Shown here in pieces: positions 37,719 to 46,948 of a stretch of DNA of 64,000 nt. The stretch is taken from NCBI GenBank assembly GCA_963716925.1, contig CAVQUX010000010.1, positions 744,001-808,000 on the forward strand, read 5' to 3'. The position numbers were made by a program, and so were the translations under genes. Position 1 is the first letter of the stretch. Every line of letters starts with the position of its first letter. Under the pieces are notes generated by a model, which made no database searches, was not told where the DNA came from, and saw only the letters and a list, made by a program, of their open reading frames with translations. Origin of the DNA: DAISKN01 sp963716925. GTDB lineage: Bacteria; Acidobacteriota; Vicinamibacteria; Marinacidobacterales; SMYC01.

Positions 37719-37812
37719 CGGCTCCCTTGAGCAGTCGCCGTGCGTCTGCAATCTCTGACCGAGGTATCGTTCCGCCGAGTCACGGAGTAAGATGGCTTGA
37801 CTCGGAGAAATC

Positions 37813-38508
37813 ATGGGACGAGCGATTCCGATCTTCCTGACTCTTCTCCTTCTGGCGCCCGCGCTTTTCGCCGACACCGTCTTTCTGAAATCCGGGGGAA
37901 AGGTCGAAGGCCGCATCGTGACCCAGAGCGACACCGAAGTTCAGGTCGATGTCGGCGCCGGAAACGTCACCGTCCCCATGGCCAAAGTGGATCGGATCGT
38001 CTCCGGGAGCTCCGCTCTCGAGGAGTACGCCCGCCGGGCGGCGGCGCTCCGGCCCGAGGACGCGGACGGGTGGAAGGAGCTCGCGCGTTGGGCCCGTTCG
38101 CAGAGCCTCAACACCCAGGCGCGCCAGGCCTACGAGAGGGTGCTCGCGATCGCTCCCAGCGACCCGGAGGCGAACCAGGCGACGGGAAGGGTCCAGGTCG
38201 GAGGCCGATGGGTGCGCGAGGAGGAGAGCTACCGTGCCCAGGGGTACGTGAAGTTCGAGGGCGAGTGGATGAGACCGGCGGAGCAGCAGGCGATTCTGCA
38301 GCATCGCTCCGCCGCCGCCGACGCGGAGCGAGCGACCCAGCGGGCGCGCGAAGCCGAGGCCCGGGCGGAAACGGCCGAGGCCAGGGCGCGCGAGGCGGGG
38401 GAGGCGGACGAGGGCATTCCGCTCTACTGGGGCTGGGGCACGGGGCCCGCCGCGTGGCCGGGGACCATCGTGGTTCCCCCGCGGCCGACGACGCTGCCGG
38501 CTCGATAA
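37813..38508 (+). CDS. Hypothetical exported protein with TPR-like and coiled-coil parts
   Basis: 231 residues from ATG 37813 with a clear signal peptide (AIPIFLTLLLLAPALFA). Residues 21-65 form a small beta unit (DTVFLKSGGKVEGRIVTQSDTEVQVDVGAGNVTVPMAKVDRIV) seen in many planctomycete and acidobacterial exported proteins. TPR-like helices follow (WARSQSLNTQARQAYERVLAIAPSDPEA), then a WVREEE/WMRP region and an Ala/Arg/Glu coiled coil before a Pro-rich end. No enzyme motif is present. It is probably an envelope or scaffold protein. The next gene starts 14 bases later. Confidence 0.75.
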   Translation: MGRAIPIFLTLLLLAPALFADTVFLKSGGKVEGRIVTQSDTEVQVDVGAGNVTVPMAKVDRIVSGSSALEEYARRAAALRPEDADGWKELARWARSQSLNTQARQAYERVLAIAPSDPEANQATGRVQVGGRWVREEESYRAQGYVKFEGEWMRPAEQQAILQHRSAAADAERATQRAREAEARAETAEARAREAGEADEGIPLYWGWGTGPAAWPGTIVVPPRPTTLPAR

Positions 38509-38521
38509 CGGGAGCGCTCTG

Positions 38522-39262
38522 ATGCGAAATCGAAGAGCGACGGTCTGGCTGTTCCTGGCCACGTTGGGCCCGGGCGCGACCGTGAGCGCGCAAACCGTCG
38601 AGGAAATCGTTGCAAAGCATGTAGAGGCCCTCGGCGGCATCGACAACCTCCGCGCCGTACAGTCCGTGCGGATGAGCGGCCGCGTCACCGCCGGCGGCGG
38701 CCGCGAGGCCCTGGTGATGCGCGAGATCCGGAAGCCGGGGCGGGTTCGGACCGAGTTCACCTACCAGGGTGTCACCGGGGTCTACGCGTTCGATGGCGAG
38801 CGCGGCTGGAAGGTGTCGCCTTTCGAGGGAGGCCTCGATCCGGAGCCCATGACCGACGAGGAGTCGCTACAGAGCTCCGATCAGGCCGATATCGGGGGGC
38901 CGCTCGTCGATTGGAAGCAGAAGGGCCACGAGGTGGTTCTCGAGGGGAAGGAGACGCTCGAGGGCCATGACGTCTACAAGGTCACCGTGACTCTCGGCGG
39001 CGGCCGGGTGAATCATCAATACATCGACACCCGGACCTTCCTCACGGTGCGCACGGAATCGACTCGCCTGGTTCGCGGACTCCCGCTCCAGATCGAAACT
39101 CGTTTCGATGATTACCGTAAGGTCCAGGGCGTTCTCTTCCCCTACGCGATCGTGACCAGCGCCGTCGGACGCCCGCGCCAACTGACCGTGTTTCTAGACG
39201 CGGTCGAAGTGAACCCGACGCTCCCCGACGAACGGTTCACGATGCCGAGCCTCGAGCGCTGA
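38522..39262 (+). CDS. Exported LolA-like (outer-membrane lipoprotein-sorting-like) protein
   Basis: 246 residues from ATG 38522 with a signal peptide (VWLFLATLGPGATVSAQ). The rest resembles the LolA/LppM-like beta fold: EEIVAKHVEALGGIDNLRAVQSVRMSGRV, MREIRKPGRVRTEFTYQGVTGVYAFDGERGWKVSPF, QYIDTRTFLTVRTE and RFDDYRKVQGVLFPYAI. This family binds lipid or acyl chains in a half-barrel; most members in this phylum are uncharacterised. It appears to form a two-gene operon with the gene before it. Confidence 0.78.
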   Translation: MRNRRATVWLFLATLGPGATVSAQTVEEIVAKHVEALGGIDNLRAVQSVRMSGRVTAGGGREALVMREIRKPGRVRTEFTYQGVTGVYAFDGERGWKVSPFEGGLDPEPMTDEESLQSSDQADIGGPLVDWKQKGHEVVLEGKETLEGHDVYKVTVTLGGGRVNHQYIDTRTFLTVRTESTRLVRGLPLQIETRFDDYRKVQGVLFPYAIVTSAVGRPRQLTVFLDAVEVNPTLPDERFTMPSLER

Positions 39263-39365
39263 CCGCGATCCGCGGGCGCCCACGATAAAGAGCGGCAAGC
39301 TCGTCCCATCCCATCCGTACCCGATGGCGTAGCTACGGCCCCGAGGGTCCCCGAAAGCGAAGGGT

Positions 39366-41738
39366 TCAAGGCTCGCAGGGAGGAGAGACGAAGGAAGGCG
39401 CGCCGGTCTCGCCGAGGATTTCAGAAGGTCTTCTCGAACGCGATGTCCATATGAGCGCGTCCAGCTCCGCCTGGAGCCTCTCCATTCGGACTCGAGCTTC
39501 TCTCGCTCCGCGCGAATGGCGTCGAGTCGGTTCTCCTGCTTCTCCAGCTCCGACTACGTACCGGCGGCGCAGACCCTTCTCCTCGGAACTGTCGCCGAGC
39601 TTTCCGAGGTTCTCGCGCAGCCTCCCCTGATCGTTGAAGATGTTCTGCTGCTCCAAGTCGCGCGATTGGATCTCGCGCCGGACCGAATCCACCTCGCCGC
39701 GCTTCGCGACGATCCGACGGAGGACCGTTTCGACCTCGGGATCGATGGATCGCTCCTGGAGCCACAGAGCAATCTGGTCGGAGCTCACGTTCGAGAGGGT
39801 GTAGGTCGTCTCCCGGGCGCTCTCCTCCTGGACGACGAGCTCCGTAGTCACGCCGGGCGCCGCCTCCACGCGGAAACGGTACTCGGCGGCGGTAGTCTCG
39901 GCCGGGGCAGGGGTCTCGACCAGCGTCCATTCGTTCTCGACCGGGTGCTCGATCAGCACCACCCGCCTCTGGTCGTCCTGGTTGCGTACCGCGTAGGCCA
40001 CCTTCCTCCGGAGCTTTGTCTCCCGTCGGAACACGCCCTGGCCTATGGAGACTTTCGTCACCCTCTCGGGAGCTCCCTCGCGGCGGACGGCGACGTCGAG
40101 GTGCAGATCGAGACCATAGCTCAGAATCCGCTTCTCTTTCGGCCGGATCACGTCCGTCAGTCCCTCGCCCGCGAAGGCGTCGCCGTCGAGGACGGTGAAG
40201 CTTCCGGCGTCGAGCGTGAGGCCGGTCTCGTTCACGAGCGAGACCGCGAGACGCGGCCGCGGGTCGCCGCTCGCTTCGTTGTAGATCGACACTTTCTCCC
40301 CGGCGACCTCGGTCTGAACGATGGGGAGAAGCGCCGAGCGATTGCGCCCGATGGTGACGGGATGAGGAAGGCGGTACTCGAACTGGTCGCCGAGGGCCTG
40401 CGCCTGGGCGGTTTCGAGTCGGGCCTCTCGAAGGGCGCGCGAGATCGGTGCCGCCGGCGGAGGCGCGGCCGCGATGCCCCGGGTGAGTTCGCCGCTCAGA
40501 CCGCGCCCTTTGGCGAGCATCTCGGATTCAACCATCGGAGATTCACCGGTGACGGTGATCGTTTCAGCGACTCCCCCGACCTCGAGAGTGAAATCGAGTT
40601 GCCGCCTCCGTCCCGCCGACACACTGACTTCGCGATACTCCCGCGTCATGAAACCCGGCAGGTTCGCAGCGACGCGGTACGTGCCGGGAGCGACTGCGAC
40701 CTCGAACTCACCGTTCTCGTCGGCATACACTTCACCCGCGGATTCCCCATCTTGATCGAAGACCTCCACAAGCGCCCCGGGTAGGGCCATCCCTTGTGAA
40801 TCCGTCACCGATCCGGCGACACGCGTCTCCTCTCCCGAGATGTCCAGCGCCGCTCCATGCGTTTGCGGAGCTACTTGTACACCTTCCGGAAGCGGCACCG
40901 TCGGCCGCCGCGCGTAAATGGGCTGCGAGAGGTTCTGAATGAAGCTCACGGGAGCGCCCGCGACGAGGGAGAGCTCGACGCCGTCCCAATCCATGGCGCT
41001 CACGTTGTCCACGATGGCCCAGCCCTGGAGGAGAGGCTTCTCTCCTTCTTCGAGAGCCAGCCGATAGGTCGTCTTCCAGATGGGCGTCTCCGACGTGTAG
41101 CTCACCTGGAGCGAGCGCGGGCTCGCGCCGAGGGTCTCGATCTCGAGGCGCCTCACGTCCCGTTCGTGCGCGCTGCGGAGGAGATCCAGGTATCGTGAGA
41201 GCTGCGAGGAAAGCTCGGAATCGACGAGCCGAATCGACGCCGCCGAGCCGACCTCCATCGCGCGCACCTGCCCCTGCGCGGTGAAGACCAGCGCCTCCGT
41301 CGTCTGGACGGTTCCGTTCGAGCCCACCTCCCGCGTCTTCACTTCCGCACCCATCAACTTGCCGGTCACGGTCTGTATCTCGACTCGCGCCCCCTTGATC
41401 TGGTTTAGGAAATGCGCGAGGCCCTCGGCGGACGTGAGGTCGAGCGAGATCTCGTCGAGCCTGCGGTCGAGGGGAGCGAGCGTGGTGTAGCTCACCCCGG
41501 CAACCTGACCGCCTCCCCCGAGATCGATCACCGTGAGGGATTTCAGAACGTCGTCGAGCTGAGAGCTCGGAAGCTCGATGGCGACGGGCCCGGCGGCGCG
41601 GGTCTGCCCCCGGTGCTCGAAGTATCCGACCCCGTTCTTGTAGAGGACGACCTTCCGAACGGGAAGTGGTGCCTCGGCTTGGGCGAAGAGAGCGGGGGCC
41701 CAGATGAGAAACAGGGCGATCCGGATCAGCTGGCGCAT
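39366..41738 (-). CDS. DUF4139 protein with inserted CarboxypepD_reg module; C-terminal frame breaks
   Basis: About 790 residues from ATG 41738 with a signal peptide. The N-terminal DUF4140/4139-type part has VRKVVLYKNGVGYFEHRG, SSQLDDVLKSLTVIDLGGG and WKTTYRLALEEGE. At about residues 308-400 a carboxypeptidase-regulatory-like beta-sandwich is inserted (VAGSVTDSQGMALPGALVEV, GTYRVAANLPGFMTREYREV), followed by ETITVTGESPMVES as in Oar-type receptors. The DUF4139 core then resumes. Near the end the frame slips at about 39550, 39480 and 39435. Correct reading gives ELEKQENRLDAIRAEREKLES, RMERLQAELDALI and a stop at 39421 (MDIAFEKTF). It is probably a surface or envelope protein of unknown role. 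Confidence 0.8.
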   Translation of the reverse strand: MRQLIRIALFLIWAPALFAQAEAPLPVRKVVLYKNGVGYFEHRGQTRAAGPVAIELPSSQLDDVLKSLTVIDLGGGGQVAGVSYTTLAPLDRRLDEISLDLTSAEGLAHFLNQIKGARVEIQTVTGKLMGAEVKTREVGSNGTVQTTEALVFTAQGQVRAMEVGSAASIRLVDSELSSQLSRYLDLLRSAHERDVRRLEIETLGASPRSLQVSYTSETPIWKTTYRLALEEGEKPLLQGWAIVDNVSAMDWDGVELSLVAGAPVSFIQNLSQPIYARRPTVPLPEGVQVAPQTHGAALDISGEETRVAGSVTDSQGMALPGALVEVFDQDGESAGEVYADENGEFEVAVAPGTYRVAANLPGFMTREYREVSVSAGRRRQLDFTLEVGGVAETITVTGESPMVESEMLAKGRGLSGELTRGIAAAPPPAAPISRALREARLETAQAQALGDQFEYRLPHPVTIGRNRSALLPIVQTEVAGEKVSIYNEASGDPRPRLAVSLVNETGLTLDAGSFTVLDGDAFAGEGLTDVIRPKEKRILSYGLDLHLDVAVRREGAPERVTKVSIGQGVFRRETKLRRKVAYAVRNQDDQRRVVLIEHPVENEWTLVETPAPAETTAAEYRFRVEAAPGVTTELVVQEESARETTYTLSNVSSDQIALWLQERSIDPEVETVLRRIVAKRGEVDSVRREIQSRDLEQQNIFNDQGRLRENLGKLGDSSEEKGLRRRYVVGAGEAGEPTRRHSRGAREARVRMERLQAELDALIWTSRSRRPSEILGETGAPSFVSPPCEP

Positions 41739-41774
41739 GAGGGATCCTCCGCTCTAAGTGTAGCCGAACGTCAC

Positions 41775-42320
41775 TCAGGGAACCGCGAGGAGCGTTTCGA
41801 TCGCCGAGCGCATCTCCATGTAGTCTCTTCGGGCCGCGGGACTCGTGACCTCCTTCGAGAAGAGCCCTCCTTCGTGCACGTGCCGCAGGATTCCCGTTCC
41901 GATCGATGAGAAGCGAAGCGGACGTGTAGTCGGCATCGGGCACGCGGTCGAGCCAGAGCCGCCGGAGCGCGCTCCAGTCATCGTCCACGGCGACCGGGAA
42001 ACTGGAACCCATAGGCCTCGACGTACTCGCGGACACGCTCGACCGTCACCGCTCGCGGCCGAGGCTTGGGGGTATACATCCCCACGACCACCAGGCCGCG
42101 AGAGGAGAAGAGCTCATGGAAATTCGTTGAGCGCGGGCGCGGTGCCCCGGCAGAGCGGGCAATCCGCGTCCATGAAGAAACGGATCAGCACCACTTTTCC
42201 GCGAAGGTCCGCGAGCGTGAGCGGCCCGCCCTGGACCCATTTCTCGGGGGCCTTCGTTGGCCACTCGGGGACCGGTTGTCCGAGAATGGATAAACTCGCG
42301 GTGAGGATGGCTGCGATCAT
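41775..42320 (-). pseudogene. TlpA-like thioredoxin-fold protein, several frame breaks
   Basis: From ATG 42320 a leader and a TlpA/AhpC-TSA-type start are read: LTLADLRGKVVLIRFFMDADCPLCRG, with CPLC as the redox motif. Other frames then supply SRGLVVVGMYTPKPRP, FPVAVDDDWSALRRLWLDRVPDADYTSASLLIDR and finally HVHEGGLFSKEV to the stop at 41775. Breaks lie near 42120, 42005 and 41905. The pieces are in correct order and cover a normal TlpA-like length of about 180 residues, so this is either a damaged gene or poor sequence. It would be a periplasmic thiol-disulfide protein. Confidence 0.7.
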
Positions 42321-42332
42321 CGCGATCCCATC

Positions 42333-43110
42333 CTACTCCGCGAGGGTCATGTCGGTGAGGAACATGTGCCCGGGCGCGTGGGTGATCATCAGCTCCGACT
42401 TCGCCTTCATGGCCACCGCCTGGGGAGTAACGCCGCAGGCCCAGAAAACGGGAACCTCGCCCGGCGCTACGGTGACGCTGTCGCCGAAATCCGGTCGACT
42501 CAGGTCAGCGATTCCGATCGCGTGAGGATCTCCCACGTGGACCGGGGCGCCGTGCGCCAGGGGGAGCCTCGCGGTGATCTCGGTCGCGCGCGCGACGAGA
42601 CCGGCGGGAATCGGACGCATCGAGACGACGAGGGGACCGATGAAGGGGCCCGCTGGAGCACAGGCCCGGCTGGTCACGTACATCGAGACGTTCCGCCCCT
42701 CTTCCCGATGCCGTACCGGGATTCCCGCTTTCACCAGGAGGTCGTCGAACGTGAAGCTGCAGCCGAGCAGAAAGGCCACGAGGTCTTCGTTCCAGATGCT
42801 GAGAAGGCTGGTCACTTCCGCCTGGAGCGAGCCGCCCTCGTAGATTCGATAGCGCGGAACGTCCGTTCGGAGGTCCGCTCCCGGCGCCGTGTCGATGCGG
42901 CTCGTACTCTCCCGGCCTCGTCGCTTCGAGCAGAGGACAGGGCCCGGGGTTCCTCTCGCAGAAGAGAAGGAAATCGCCCGCGAGCCGCTGCGGCAGCACC
43001 ACGAGGTTCGCCTGGACGTAGCCGTCGCTGCATCCGACCGTGGGGCCGGTCCACTCCCCTCGGCGAATGCGCTCCCGCATCTCCCTCGGGTGCAGTCCCG
43101 CGGCGTTCAT
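42333..43110 (-). CDS. DUF1445 / YcsI-family putative hydro-lyase (D-glutamate cyclase-like), one frame break
   Basis: The first piece from ATG 43110 reads MNAAGLHPREMRERIRRGEWTGPTVGCSDGYVQANLVVLP and ends in EATRPGEYEP. After a one-base insertion near 42885 the second frame continues IDTAPGADLRTDVPRYRIYEGG and then FLLGCSFTFDDLLVKAGIPVRH, VYVTSR-like MYVTSRACAPAGPF, GDPHAIGIADLSRPDFG and FWACGVTPQAVAMKAK to 42333. These are the diagnostic DUF1445 motifs. Mammalian relatives act as D-glutamate cyclase; bacterial roles are unclear. The start overlaps the S9 peptidase stop (ATGA). Confidence 0.87.
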
Positions 43111-44970
43111 GATTTCAGGTACTTCTCGAACCAGCGGACGATCGAGACCGTCGACCGGATGCGGTTCGGCGTCTTTCGAAAGCCGTGGCCCTCGTCGGGG
43201 AAGAGGACGTACTCGACCGGCACTCCCCTCTTCTTCAAGCTCTCGACCACCTGTTCGGCCTCCACCACGGGCACGTTGGTATCGTTCGCCCCGTGGAGGA
43301 CGATCGTCGGCGCCTTCACCCGATCGATCTTGTGGATTGGCGAAAGGCTTCGGAGCATCTCCGCCTCGATTTCCGGATCGCCATACTCGACTTTCGAGAT
43401 CGACGCCATCCACGGCTCGGTGTGGGCGAAGAACGTCTCGAAGTTGACGACGCCGAAGAGATTCGCCCCCGCGGCGAACGTCTCCGGGTACTCGGTCAGC
43501 GCGGCCATCACCATGTAGCCGCCGTAAGAGCCGCCCATCACGCCGAGGCGCTTGGGATCGGCGATGCCCGCGCGGACGACGTGAGCGACCGAGGACTCGA
43601 TGTCCTTCACTCCGTTGACGCGAAGCGCGCCGTTGTCGAGATTCACGAACTTCTTGCCGAACCCGGACGAGCCGCGCACGTTCGGCGCGAGGACGGCGAT
43701 CCCGCGCGCGAGGAGCGCCTGATAGGTGGCATTGAAGGCGGGCCGCTCCTGTCCCTCCGGACCGCCGTGAAAGCTGAGAACCATCGGACCGGGGACCGAG
43801 GCGCCCTTCGGTCGATAGAGCCAGGCGGAGAGCTCGAGTCCGTCGTGCGCGGGATAGCGCACGAGCTCGGGCTCGACGAGACTCGCGAGATCGATTCCCG
43901 GGTGTGGGCTGTCGGTGACCTGAATCAGGCCCTTGGCCGCGCTCGAGCACCCAGACGTTCGGAGGCGACGCCGCTCCCGACGCCGTGAAGGCGAGCCGAG
44001 CCCCGTCGGTCGAGAACGTCAGCCCCGAAGCGATTTGCGCCGGAAGCTTCGGCCCGGGAATCTCGTCCCGGGACGCGATGTCGAGAAACGAGAGCTCGCT
44101 CCGTCCCGCGACGTTCCACAGGAGCGCCGCGGTCGTGCCATCGTGGGTGAGCGCGAATTCCTGGAGCTCGGCGTCGTCGCGCGACCCGAGAACCTCGACA
44201 GGCCCCACGCCTCCCGAGAGCTTCACCCGGGCGAAAGCGGTCCGGTCGAGGCCGCCGTTCGTCGACAGGTAGATCGTACGTCCATCGGGAGAGAAGACCG
44301 CCGAGCCGAACTGGCCCGGAGGATCGTGGGGCGTCAATAGCGTTTCGCCTCCCCCGGTCATCTCGACGAGGAACAGATCGTTGTCGCCACGCGTCTTCTG
44401 GCGGTAAAGGACCGCGAACCGATCGTCCCAGCTCAAGTCCAGCAGGTAGCCGACGCCCGGGTTCTTCGCGACGAGCGAATGGGCCCCGCCGGACATGTCG
44501 TAGAGGTAGGCGTCCATGGCCTCGGGATTCGCGCGGTTCGAGGCGAACATCAGCGACTTGCCGTCGGCGCTCCACCCCCCGAGCCAGTTGTTCTCCCGGC
44601 CGCCGTCGGTGAGACGCCGCAGGTCCGTGCCGTCGGGCCGCACGAGGTAGACCTGCTGGTTCATGCCTCCGCCCGGAGCGACCGATATCGCGAGCCACTC
44701 TCCGTCCGGCGACCACGCGACTCCGCCAACCGGATCGTCGAGCGCCGTCACCATCGACGGCCACCCGCCGGAGGAGGAGGCGATCCACACCTGGGGCGAT
44801 CCGCTCAGGTTCGAAAGGAAAGCGAGCCGATCTCCGGCGGGCGAAAAGCTCGGAGACGACGAGGAACCGACCTTGGCCATGAGGGCGACGCTCGTCTCCA
44901 GGTCGTCCTCGGCCGCGTGGACCGAGAGACAGACGCCGAGCGCGGCAGCGAAAAGAACCGAACGTGACAT
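43107..44970 (-). CDS. S9-family prolyl-oligopeptidase-type peptidase, one frame break
   Basis: From ATG 44970 a signal peptide (VLFAAALGVCLSVHA) leads to a PD40 propeller (SFSPAGDRLAFLSN, AWSPDGEWLAISV, VFSPDGRTIYLS). The frame breaks near 43935. The second frame has the catalytic domain: FHGGPEGQERP, the nucleophile Ser in GGSYGGYM, Asp in HGANDTNVP and His in DEGHGF, ending WFEKYLKS. The triad is complete. It is expected to be a periplasmic dipeptidyl- or acylaminoacyl-peptidase. It is translationally coupled to the DUF1445 gene downstream and divergent from the amidase at 45034. Confidence 0.9.
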
Positions 44971-45033
44971 CGAAGCCTCCGCGTCGGGAGCATATCTTGA
45001 TTTAGACTCGCCGGGGAACGAGGAGGTGCTCTC

Positions 45034-46731
45034 GTGATCGACCAAGAGGCGCGGCGGCGTTTTCTGGCGGCTTTCGCCGGTTCCAGTCTCCTGCCAGGGG
45101 TCCTCTGGGCCCGGCTCCAGGAGTCCGGTGGAGCGGAAGTGAGCGAGCTCATGCTCGCCGACGCGGCGCGGGTCGCGGGAATCGATTTCAGCGAGGAGGA
45201 ACGCCGAGAGATGGTCGCCGCCGTGAACAAGAACCTGAAGAACTACGAAAAGACGCGGGCGGTTGCGCTTCCCTTCACCGTCGCGCCTCCTCTCTGGTTC
45301 AACCCCGTCGTGCCGGGGAGTGCTCCGGTGACCGCTCAGCGCCCGTTTCGTCCGCGCGCCGCCCCACTCGTGTCTCGTCCGGGAAACCTCGAAGAGGTCG
45401 CGTTCTGGCCCGTCACCCATCTCGCCGCGCTCCTCGAGTCGCGGGAAGTGAGCTCGCGGGAGCTCACCGAGCTCTACCTCGAACGGCTGAAGCACCACGA
45501 CGCCCGTCTCCAATGCGTCATCACGCTCACCGAGGATCTGGCGTTGGATCAGGCGCGCCGGGCCGACGAGGAGATTGCCGCGGGTCGCTACCGGGGACCG
45601 CTCCACGGCATTCCCTGGGGCGCCAAAGATCTCATCGCCAAGCGCGGCTACAAGACCACCTGGGGCTCCGAGGCGTTTCGCGACCAGGTGATCGATATGG
45701 ACGCCACCGTCATGACGCGCCTCGAGGATGCGGGCGCCGTCCTGGTCGCCAAGCTGACGACGGGCGAGCTCGCGCGTGGCGACCGCTGGTTCGGCGGCCG
45801 CACCCGAAACCCCTGGAATCCGGAAGAAGGCTCGGGCGGCTCCTCGGCCGGTCCGGGCTCGGCGACGGCGGCCGGCCTCGTCGGTTTTTCCCTCGGCACC
45901 GAGACCTTGGGATCCATCATGGGACCTTCCCGCATCTGCGGCGTCACCGGACTCCGCCCGACCTACGGACGCGTGAGCCGGCATGGTGTCATGCCCGCGG
46001 CCTGGAGCCTCGACAAGGTCGGGCCCCTGTGCCGAAGCGGGGAGGACTGTGCTCTTGTACTGAGCGCAATCGCGGGCCCCGACGGCTGGGACCTGTCGCT
46101 CGCCGACGAGCCCTTCGATTGGGATCCGGATCTCGACGTGACCCGGCTCCGCGTCGGCTATCTGGCCGATGCGTTCTCAGAGGAGCGGACGAACGATGCG
46201 GCATCGAAGGAGAACGACGACCAGGCGCTCGCGGTCCTGCGCTCGCTCGGCGTCGAGCTCAAGCCCGTGTCCCTGCCGGAGCACTCCGACATGGACGCGC
46301 TCATGATGCTTCTCGTGGAGGAGGCCGCGGCGCTCGACGAGCTCACCCGGAGCGGCCGGGACGAGCTTCTCATCAAGGATCGAGACGAGCCGGAGGCGAT
46401 GCTGCTTCGCGCCCATCGCCTCGTTCCAGGCGTCGAGTACTTTCAGATGAGCCGGGTTCGCATGCGCCTGATGGAGGGCATGGCGCATCTCTTCGAGAAT
46501 CTGGACGCCTACGTGGCCCCGTTCCTCACTCCCACCGGCGACCGGAATCTTCGCGCCACGAACGCAACCGGCCATCCCGGCGTCGCCTTCCCCACGGGCT
46601 TCAACGCGAAGGGAATGCCAACCTCGATGCATCTCGTGGGAAAGCTGTACGGGGAAGCCGAAATCCTGGCACTGGCGAAGGCGTATCAGGGCAGGACGAC
46701 GCATCATCAGCGTCATCCGGATCTAGACTAG
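45034..46731 (+). CDS. Amidase (amidase-signature family) with Tat-like leader
   Basis: 565 residues from GTG 45034, AGGAGG upstream. The N terminus ARRRFLAAFAGSSLLPGVLWA resembles a twin-arginine signal, so export in folded form is likely. The amidase-signature core has the Lys in PWGAKDLIAKRG, the Gly/Ser motif EGSGGSSAGPGSATAAG with the cis-Ser, and the nucleophile region LGTETLGSIMGP, so the Ser-cisSer-Lys triad is present. FPTGFNAKGMPTSMHLVGK is the usual C-terminal family block. Substrate amide is unknown. It could act on amides made by the nitrile hydratase 25 kb away, but that link is inference only. The gene is intact. Confidence 0.9.
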   Translation: MIDQEARRRFLAAFAGSSLLPGVLWARLQESGGAEVSELMLADAARVAGIDFSEEERREMVAAVNKNLKNYEKTRAVALPFTVAPPLWFNPVVPGSAPVTAQRPFRPRAAPLVSRPGNLEEVAFWPVTHLAALLESREVSSRELTELYLERLKHHDARLQCVITLTEDLALDQARRADEEIAAGRYRGPLHGIPWGAKDLIAKRGYKTTWGSEAFRDQVIDMDATVMTRLEDAGAVLVAKLTTGELARGDRWFGGRTRNPWNPEEGSGGSSAGPGSATAAGLVGFSLGTETLGSIMGPSRICGVTGLRPTYGRVSRHGVMPAAWSLDKVGPLCRSGEDCALVLSAIAGPDGWDLSLADEPFDWDPDLDVTRLRVGYLADAFSEERTNDAASKENDDQALAVLRSLGVELKPVSLPEHSDMDALMMLLVEEAAALDELTRSGRDELLIKDRDEPEAMLLRAHRLVPGVEYFQMSRVRMRLMEGMAHLFENLDAYVAPFLTPTGDRNLRATNATGHPGVAFPTGFNAKGMPTSMHLVGKLYGEAEILALAKAYQGRTTHHQRHPDLD

Positions 46732-46732
46732 C

Positions 46733-46948
46733 TCAGCGGACTGCGGGCATCTGGAAACGCTTGGTCGATTCCCGGACGACTCGGACGAGGTCGCTCGTCG
46801 GCGCTTTCTTGTCCGATGTCGGTCCGTGATGCTGCGATGTCTGTCCGCGGGCATCCTGCGTCGATGCGTGGGAAGACCAGGAGCCGGTGAGCGCGAGTGC
46901 ACCGATCAGGGAAAAAACAGTTTGCATCGTCGATCGTCCAACTTTCAT
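46733..46948 (-). CDS. Small exported protein, coupled to mddA
   Basis: 71 residues, not recognised. The ATG at 46948 overlaps the mddA stop (ATGA) and has an AGGAGG site upstream, so it is probably a real gene. A signal peptide (MQTVFSLIGALALTGSWSSHA) is followed by a short polar tail rich in Ser, Gln, His and Lys. Its 3' end nearly touches the convergent amidase stop. Confidence 0.55.
   Translation of the reverse strand: MKVGRSTMQTVFSLIGALALTGSWSSHASTQDARGQTSQHHGPTSDKKAPTSDLVRVVRESTKRFQMPAVR

Noticed and set aside
37711..37722. GCCGCTAGCGGC palindrome over the rarA stop as a terminator
   Set aside because: Six-base arms with no loop and no U tract; it is probably chance in GC-rich sequence.
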